From contig CAJUPP010000101.1 in the NCBI GenBank assembly GCA_910588325.1, positions 1 to 9,012 of the forward strand: DNA of 9,012 nt, written 5' to 3'. Below, piece by piece: positions 5,213-9,012 of this stretch. This DNA comes from an uncultured Hungatella sp. (lineage in GTDB: Bacteria > Bacillota > Clostridia > Lachnospirales > Lachnospiraceae). The position numbers were made by a program, and so were the translations under genes. Within the stretch, counting starts at the first letter, position 1. Each line of letters opens with the position of its first letter. The notes under the pieces were generated by a model. It was not told the DNA's origin. It searched no databases and saw only the letters and a list, made by a program, of their open reading frames with translations.

Positions 5213-6001
5213 ATGATTACGATGAAGCACGTACACAAGTCGTACAGGATTGCAAAAAGAAACGCAGGCTTTGGTGAGGCCTGGAAGTCATTTTTTCACC
5301 GGAAATATGAAACCATTCATGCCTTAAATGATGTCAGCTTTACCATCCGGGACGGAGAGATGGTAGGGTATATCGGTCCAAATGGGGCAGGAAAAAGTTC
5401 TACAATCAAAATTCTAAGCGGAATATTGACACCAGACGACGGAACGGTTCTTGTAGACGGAAAAGTTCCCTACAAAAACAGAATCGAACATGTAAGCCGG
5501 ATCGGCGTAGTGTTTGGCCAGCGTTCTCAGTTGTGGTGGGATGTTCCGGTCATAGATTCCTTTGAGCTTTTAAAGGATATCTATCGAATTCCAGATTCAC
5601 AATACAAAGAAAACCTTGAAGAGCTGACAGAGCTTTTGAACCTGGGGGAGCTGGTGCGTTCACCGGCCAGACAGTTGTCCCTGGGCCAGAGGATGCGGTG
5701 TGAGATTGCCGCGTCTCTTCTGCATCAGCCCAGGATTTTGTTTCTGGACGAGCCTACCATAGGGCTGGATGCAGTTTCCAAACTGGCGGTTCGGGATTTT
5801 ATTTTGAAACAAAATAAAATCCATGGGACCACAGTTCTTTTGACGACCCATGATATGCAGGACATAGAGGCTCTGGCCAGCCGGATTATTCTTATCGGAA
5901 AAGGCCGGATCCTGATGGACGGCGGTCTGGAAGACATCAAAAAGGGCAACAGGGACATTGATGAGACTGTGGCAGAGCTGTATCGGTCTTATGATATTTA
6001 A
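5213..6001 (+). CDS. ABC-2 type transporter, ATP-binding protein
   Basis: A 262-residue cytoplasmic ATPase that powers the two permeases encoded immediately downstream. Motifs in order: Walker A GPNGAGKS (55-62), Q-loop Q103 in VFGQRSQLWWDVPVIDSF, signature LSLGQ (155-159), Walker B ILFLDEP (175-181), D-loop GLDA, and H-loop H213 in LLTTHDM. The GQRSQLWWDLPV-type Q-loop block is characteristic of ATPases paired with ABC2_membrane_6/DUF990-like permeases. The N-terminal ~35 residues (KSYRIAKRNAGFGEAWKSFF) are the usual insert of this subgroup. All catalytic residues are present, so it should be active. ATG 5213 follows AGGAGG (5200-5205) with 7-nt spacing; a second ATG is at 5222. The permease start lies 35 nt after its stop. 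The direction is expected to be export; the substrate is not deducible. Confidence 0.93.
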   Translation: MITMKHVHKSYRIAKRNAGFGEAWKSFFHRKYETIHALNDVSFTIRDGEMVGYIGPNGAGKSSTIKILSGILTPDDGTVLVDGKVPYKNRIEHVSRIGVVFGQRSQLWWDVPVIDSFELLKDIYRIPDSQYKENLEELTELLNLGELVRSPARQLSLGQRMRCEIAASLLHQPRILFLDEPTIGLDAVSKLAVRDFILKQNKIHGTTVLLTTHDMQDIEALASRIILIGKGRILMDGGLEDIKKGNRDIDETVAELYRSYDI

Positions 6002-6036
6002 GGAGCGGCCTAAGAAGTTTTGGAGGAGGACAAAGG

Positions 6037-6840
6037 GTGAAAAAATACATATCGTTCTTTCGATTAAGGTTTTCCATGGGACTTCAGTACCGTACCGCAG
6101 CTTTGGCCGGCATCGCGACTCAGTTTTTCTGGGGATTTATGGAGCTTATGATGTTTCGGGCTTTTTATCAGGCGGATTCGGCGGCTTTTCCCATGAGTAT
6201 GTCGGCTACGGCCTCCTATGTGTGGCTGCAGCAGGCTTTTCTGGCTTTTTTTGCAGTGTGGATGATGGACAATGAGATTTTTGATTCTATTGTAAACGGA
6301 AATATTGCTTATGAACTGTGCCGGCCGGTAAGCATTTATACCATGTGGTTTGCCAGAAATATTGCCAACAGGCTGTCAAGGGCTGTGCTGCGGTGTTTTC
6401 CCATTCTGGCGGTTGCGGCTTTGATTCCGCATCCTTACGGGATTGGGGCTCCGGCAGACGCAGGACATTTTGTGCTGTTTCTTATTACGCTGATTTTAGG
6501 GCTGGCAGTGACGGTATCTTTCTGTATGCTGGTTTATATGCTGGCATTTTTTACGATTTCGCCTCAGGGTCTGCGGATTCTGTTTACCTCTGCGGTGGAG
6601 TTTCTGGCCGGGGCCATCGTGCCTATTCCGTTTCTTCCGGATAAAATCGGAAGGGTTCTGGAACTTCTGCCATTTGCGTCCATGCAGAATGTAGCTCTCA
6701 GAATTTACAGCGGAAGTATGGACACAGATGCCATGAGGCAGGCGGTTCTTTTGCAGGTGTTCTGGCTGGCGGCAGTAACGGCGGCAGGCAGATTGCTGTG
6801 CAAGGCGGCCGAGAGACAGGTGACGGTGCAGGGAGGGTGA
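6037..6840 (+). CDS. ABC-2 type permease, first subunit
   Basis: A 267-residue integral membrane protein. GTG 6037 is the start, preceded by GGAGGAGG (6022-6029) with 7-nt spacing, giving MKKYISFFRLRFSMGLQYRT. About six membrane segments are visible: roughly residues 20-45, 58-80, 103-130, 142-172, 178-202 and 233-255. The 'D.I..G.iaYeL.RPvs.y..w' block (about residues 82-105: NEIFDSIVNGNIAYELCRPV) is the hallmark of the ABC2_membrane_6/DUF990-like permease families that work as heterodimers with a related second permease. It is the middle gene of an ATPase-permease-permease operon, and its TGA (6838-6840) lies 8 nt before the chosen start of the next gene, suggesting coupling. The substrate is unknown. 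Confidence 0.87.
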   Translation: MKKYISFFRLRFSMGLQYRTAALAGIATQFFWGFMELMMFRAFYQADSAAFPMSMSATASYVWLQQAFLAFFAVWMMDNEIFDSIVNGNIAYELCRPVSIYTMWFARNIANRLSRAVLRCFPILAVAALIPHPYGIGAPADAGHFVLFLITLILGLAVTVSFCMLVYMLAFFTISPQGLRILFTSAVEFLAGAIVPIPFLPDKIGRVLELLPFASMQNVALRIYSGSMDTDAMRQAVLLQVFWLAAVTAAGRLLCKAAERQVTVQGG

Positions 6841-6848
6841 AGAAAAGG

Positions 6849-7667
6849 ATGAATTGCATGAGGAAATATGTCAGGAGAATCAAGTACAATAGAAAGCTTT
6901 ATAAGCATTATGTGTCTATTAATTTTCGGTCGATGATGCAGTATAAGACTTCGTTTTTACTGTCATCTGTCGGACAGTTTCTGGTGTCGTTCAATGTGTT
7001 TCTGGGAGTGTTTTTTATGTTCCGGAGGTTTTCTAAGGTAGAGGGATTTACTTACAGTGAAGTTCTTCTGTGTTTTTCCATTGTCCTGATGGAATTTTCT
7101 CTGGCGGAGATGGCGGCCAGAGGGTTTGACGGGTTTGCCGGCATGGTGCGCACAGGGGAATTTGACAGGGTGCTGGTGCGGCCACAGGGGGAAATCATTC
7201 AGGTACTTGGCAGTAAATTTGAACTGACAAGGATTGGGAGAATGCTGCAGGCGGTTGTGATGTTTTGTTATGGAGTGGTGAAAAGTCAGGTGGTGTGGGA
7301 TTTTCCAAAGGTACTGACGGTGATTTTTATGCTTATAGGGGGAACTGCCGTGTTTTGCGGGCTATTTCTGATTTATGCGGCTCTCTGCTTTTTCACTCTG
7401 GACGGGCTGGAATTTATGAATGTGTTTACGGACGGAGCCAGGGAGTTTGGCAAATATCCGGCAGGTGTCTATGGAGAGAAGATTCTTTTGTTTGCTACAT
7501 TTTTTGTGCCTTATGCGTTGGTGCAGTATTATCCGTTGCTTTATATTCTGGAGAGAAGAACGTCCATAGGATATGTGGTGCTTCCCCTGGCGGCCTGCTG
7601 GTTCCTGGCGCCGGCGCTGGGACTGTGGAAATTCGGAGTGAGGCATTATAAATCCAGCGGGTCATAG
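6849..7667 (+). CDS. ABC-2 type permease, second subunit
   Basis: About 272 residues with some six membrane segments (roughly 33-58, 67-85, 125-143, 148-172, 205-228, 240-262). The loop block GEFDRVLVRPQGEIIQVLGS is the counterpart of the RP motif in the first permease, and the FGKYPAGVYGEKILLFATFF and VPYALVQYYPLLYILER region is typical of the ABC2_membrane_6 C-terminus. Start choice: the frame is open from 6798, but that would overlap the first permease by 43 bp with a charged, non-family extension. GTG 6837 (GTGA overlap) has no room for a ribosome binding site. ATG 6849 has GGAGGG at 6832-6837 (11 nt away). ATG 6858 has AGGA at 6846-6849 (8 nt away) and begins MRKYVRRIKY, so it is an equally good alternative. 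I found no clear terminator after the stop. Confidence 0.86.
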   Translation: MNCMRKYVRRIKYNRKLYKHYVSINFRSMMQYKTSFLLSSVGQFLVSFNVFLGVFFMFRRFSKVEGFTYSEVLLCFSIVLMEFSLAEMAARGFDGFAGMVRTGEFDRVLVRPQGEIIQVLGSKFELTRIGRMLQAVVMFCYGVVKSQVVWDFPKVLTVIFMLIGGTAVFCGLFLIYAALCFFTLDGLEFMNVFTDGAREFGKYPAGVYGEKILLFATFFVPYALVQYYPLLYILERRTSIGYVVLPLAACWFLAPALGLWKFGVRHYKSSGS

Positions 7668-7727
7668 GAGCCGGGACATAAATGGTGGGCCACAGGCGGC
7701 GGGGGTAAGCAGTGTCCTAAAAAATGC

Positions 7728-7784
7728 GGTGGAATTTCACCTAAAATTTTGATATAATGAGAAAAAATGTGTGGAAATTTTACA
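7728..7784 (+). promoter_or_regulatory. Extended -10 promoter of the rpiR-type gene with two flanking near-palindromes
   Basis: TGATATAAT (7750-7758) is a perfect extended -10 (TG-n-TATAAT), with no recognisable -35. Transcription would begin near 7765. GGTGGAATTTCACC (7728-7741, arms GGTG/CACC and central AATT) lies just upstream. TGTGGAAATTTTACA (7770-7784, outer arms TGT/ACA) lies just downstream of the start. Both share the core GTGGAA...TTT-AC and sit symmetrically around the -10, as expected for a regulator that binds two sites and represses its own gene. RpiR-family operators in general are AT-centred dyads of this size, which supports but does not prove the idea. Confidence 0.55.
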
Positions 7785-7825
7785 AAACAGGGAATGGACA
7801 TACTTGAGAGGACGGAGGAGCAGAC

Positions 7826-8704
7826 ATGATTCTGGAACGATTGAAGGCGGGAGAAGGATTTACGCATCAGGAGAAAGCTGTGGCGGAATATATCCTGGAT
7901 CAGATTGAGTCGATTCAGAGCATGTCGTCAGAGGAGCTGGCGAAGGCATCCTATACCAGTAAAGCCACCGTAGTGCGGTTGTGCAAGAAAATCGGTATGG
8001 CAGGGTATCAGGAGTTAAAACTTCAGCTGGTATCGGAGATGGTGGAGAACATTCGGGTGAATCAGCTTTTGACATCCGAGCCGATTAATGAGAAAAGCAG
8101 TTACCAGGATATTCTGGAGACGCTGCCCAAGCTGTATGACAAGGCGATTACGGATACCAGGCTGTGTATGGATAAAAATGTAATGATTCGTGTGTTTAAC
8201 CGGATAAAGGCAGCGGACCGGGTGTTTATCTATGGCAGCGGTATCAGTTATATACTGGCGCAGTCGGCATCCTTTAAATTCGAGACTCTGGGGATGGAAT
8301 GCAAGGCATGTGAGTCGGTAAACTCCCATTATCTGTCTGCAGGGAAACGTAAAAAAACAGTGTCTTTTATCATTACTTTCACAGGAGCCAACCGTTCTAT
8401 GATTGATGTGGCCCGGTATCTGAAAGAGACTACGGATACCTATATTGTGGGAATTTTAGGGAGGCATAATGAGAAGATACGGCAGTGGTGTCATGAGGTT
8501 GTGGAGATTCCGTCCAGGGATTCTCTGTTAAGCCTTAAAGTAGTTACTTCTTTTACGGCCACAACTTACGTGCTGGATGTGTTTTTTTCGATGTATCTTG
8601 CCCAGCATTATGAGGAACATGTGCGCTCCTCCCTGGAGATGGTCTGCCATGAGTCCTTAAGGACAGCGGTGGATTACTGGAATCTGAAGGAGCCGCCAAA
8701 GTAG
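7826..8704 (+). CDS. RpiR/MurR-family transcriptional regulator (HTH + SIS)
   Basis: A 292-residue cytoplasmic regulator. Residues 1-77 are the HTH_6 domain: FTHQEKAVAEYILDQIESIQ, then SSEELAKASYTSKATVVRLC, then GYQELKLQL, the family's 'S..eLA...g.S.atv.RfckklG..Gy.elk..L' pattern. A linker of about 50 residues leads to a SIS domain (about 125-255), which in relatives binds phosphorylated sugars. It begins DRVFIYGSGIS (YGSG 136-139). The usual ligand motif 'iS.SG.T' reads TFTGANRS (184-191), so the two phosphate-contacting serines are threonines. ATG 7826 follows GGAGGAG (7814-7820). The gene has its own promoter and no sugar-metabolism gene beside it in this window, so the effector is open. 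Similar regulators in Clostridia often control sugar or amino-sugar uptake. Confidence 0.9.
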   Translation: MILERLKAGEGFTHQEKAVAEYILDQIESIQSMSSEELAKASYTSKATVVRLCKKIGMAGYQELKLQLVSEMVENIRVNQLLTSEPINEKSSYQDILETLPKLYDKAITDTRLCMDKNVMIRVFNRIKAADRVFIYGSGISYILAQSASFKFETLGMECKACESVNSHYLSAGKRKKTVSFIITFTGANRSMIDVARYLKETTDTYIVGILGRHNEKIRQWCHEVVEIPSRDSLLSLKVVTSFTATTYVLDVFFSMYLAQHYEEHVRSSLEMVCHESLRTAVDYWNLKEPPK

Positions 8705-8725
8705 TAAAATGGTTACTTTTCACTC

Positions 8726-8755
8726 CATGGCGAATCACTCCGCTGATTCGTCATG
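8726..8755. repeat. Strong 12-bp stem-loop downstream of the rpiR-type gene
   Basis: The inner arms CGAATCA (8731-8737) and TGATTCG (8744-8750) pair around the 6-nt loop CTCCGC. The stem extends outward through a G-T wobble to CATG/CATG, for a total of 8726-8737 with 8744-8755. No T-run follows on either strand, so it is not a standard intrinsic terminator, though it could stop or protect the rpiR transcript. The shape fits a REP-like intergenic repeat. Confidence 0.6.
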
Positions 8756-8787
8756 AGCCAATACAGTTTTGGGGCATATGCTGTTAC

Positions 8788-8808
8788 GTTCACAGGGGAC
8801 CTGTGAAC
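8788..8808. repeat. Perfect 9-bp stem-loop
   Basis: GTTCACAGG (8788-8796) pairs with CCTGTGAAC (8800-8808) around a 3-nt GGA loop. The stem can extend by TTAC (8784-8787) with GTAA (8810-8813) across one bulged A. No T-run follows. It lies 32 bp after the previous hairpin, and the two may form one element. Confidence 0.6.
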
Positions 8809-8896
8809 AGTAATGTTAAGGTTTCGGAGAGCAGGTTTGATGAGGATGAGAATTTTGTGTACTTCATGAGTTAAACGAATGCTCATGTAAACAGAG

Positions 8897-8905
8897 TTAT
8901 CCACA
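8897..8905 (+). promoter_or_regulatory. Perfect DnaA box
   Basis: TTATCCACA exactly matches the consensus for the replication initiator DnaA. It stands alone: I saw no second good box within the window and no AT-rich unwinding region beside it. This is not enough to call an origin. A single consensus box can act as a titration or regulatory site, or be chance. Confidence 0.4.
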
Positions 8906-9012
8906 ATTCTATAAGACAGCCGGCTATATTCATTACCAGCAATGCCGACTGCTACGAAATCCCACCTTACACTGACCTATATTTTTGATACACAACAACC
9001 AGATTAAGTTGT

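Larger units (their letters stand above)
8705..9012. other. Gene-free 3' region with hairpins and a DnaA box
   Basis: 308 bp to the window edge without a supported gene. It contains a 12-bp hairpin (8726-8755), a 9-bp hairpin (8788-8808), a 6-bp inverted repeat (CATGAG 8865-8870 with CTCATG 8882-8887) and a perfect DnaA box (8897-8905). A 63-codon minus-strand frame (8713-8904) spans both hairpins and is not convincing as a gene. From about 8930 to the end I see nothing assignable. Confidence 0.6.

Noticed and set aside
7674..7717. GGACA/TGTCC pair after the second permease as a terminator
   Set aside because: Only 5 bp, a loop of over 30 nt, and no T-run. The exporter operon has no clear terminator here.
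8713..8904. 63-codon minus-strand frame at the right end
   Set aside because: It runs through both hairpins, has no ribosome binding site, and resembles no family I know.
1..9012. CRISPR arrays, tRNA/rRNA genes, insertion sequences, prophage or toxin-antitoxin modules
   Set aside because: No regularly spaced direct repeats, cloverleaf signatures, transposase/integrase motifs or paired toxin-antitoxin genes were seen on either strand.

Overview
The window looks like chromosomal DNA from a spore-forming, low-to-mid GC Firmicute, most likely a Lachnospiraceae (Clostridium cluster XIVa-type) bacterium. The evidence is strong AGGAGG-type ribosome binding sites before nearly every gene, GTG starts, consensus sigma-A promoters, a pair of CotF-type spore coat genes, and a DUF5721-like protein that I associate with Lachnospiraceae. 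The genus cannot be fixed from this sequence.

Layout. Positions 1-96 are the 3' end of a gene that enters from the left, with a tail resembling a winged-helix regulator. Positions 81-328 hold an internally deleted, frameshifted remnant of a GNAT acetyltransferase. A consensus promoter at 375-403 then starts a three-gene unit on the + strand: a LacI-family repressor (start reassigned to GTG 519), a DUF5721-like protein, and a single-domain Old Yellow Enzyme (OYE)-type flavin/Fe-S oxidoreductase. It ends at an intrinsic terminator at 3538-3574. A small spore-coat operon follows: a 57-residue CotF-like protein (3646-3819) and an 81-residue CotF protein (3847-4092). These converge on a minus-strand membrane-bound XRE regulator (4214-4837), with a long bidirectional terminator hairpin between them.

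The 375-bp divergent region 4838-5212 carries two overlapping dyads near the XRE promoter side and a plausible promoter for the next operon. That operon (5213-7667) encodes a complete ABC-2 type exporter: one ATPase and two different permeases of the ABC2_membrane_6/DUF990-like kind, tightly spaced. A separate extended -10 promoter, flanked by two near-palindromes, drives an RpiR/MurR-family regulator with a SIS domain (7826-8704). The last 308 bp contain no supported gene. They hold two strong tandem hairpins, a small inverted repeat and one perfect DnaA box.

How the parts may work together (inference). LacI probably autoregulates and controls the co-transcribed reductase in response to an unknown small molecule. 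The membrane XRE protein, divergent from the ABC exporter, is the obvious candidate to control itself and possibly the exporter. RpiR probably autoregulates; its sugar-phosphate target genes are not in the window. I saw no CRISPR array, tRNA, rRNA, prophage or intact insertion sequence. The most interesting items are the non-canonical active-site motif of the oxidoreductase, the atypical SIS ligand motif of the RpiR protein, the overlapping dyads in the divergent region, and the unexplained 3'-terminal hairpin/DnaA-box region.
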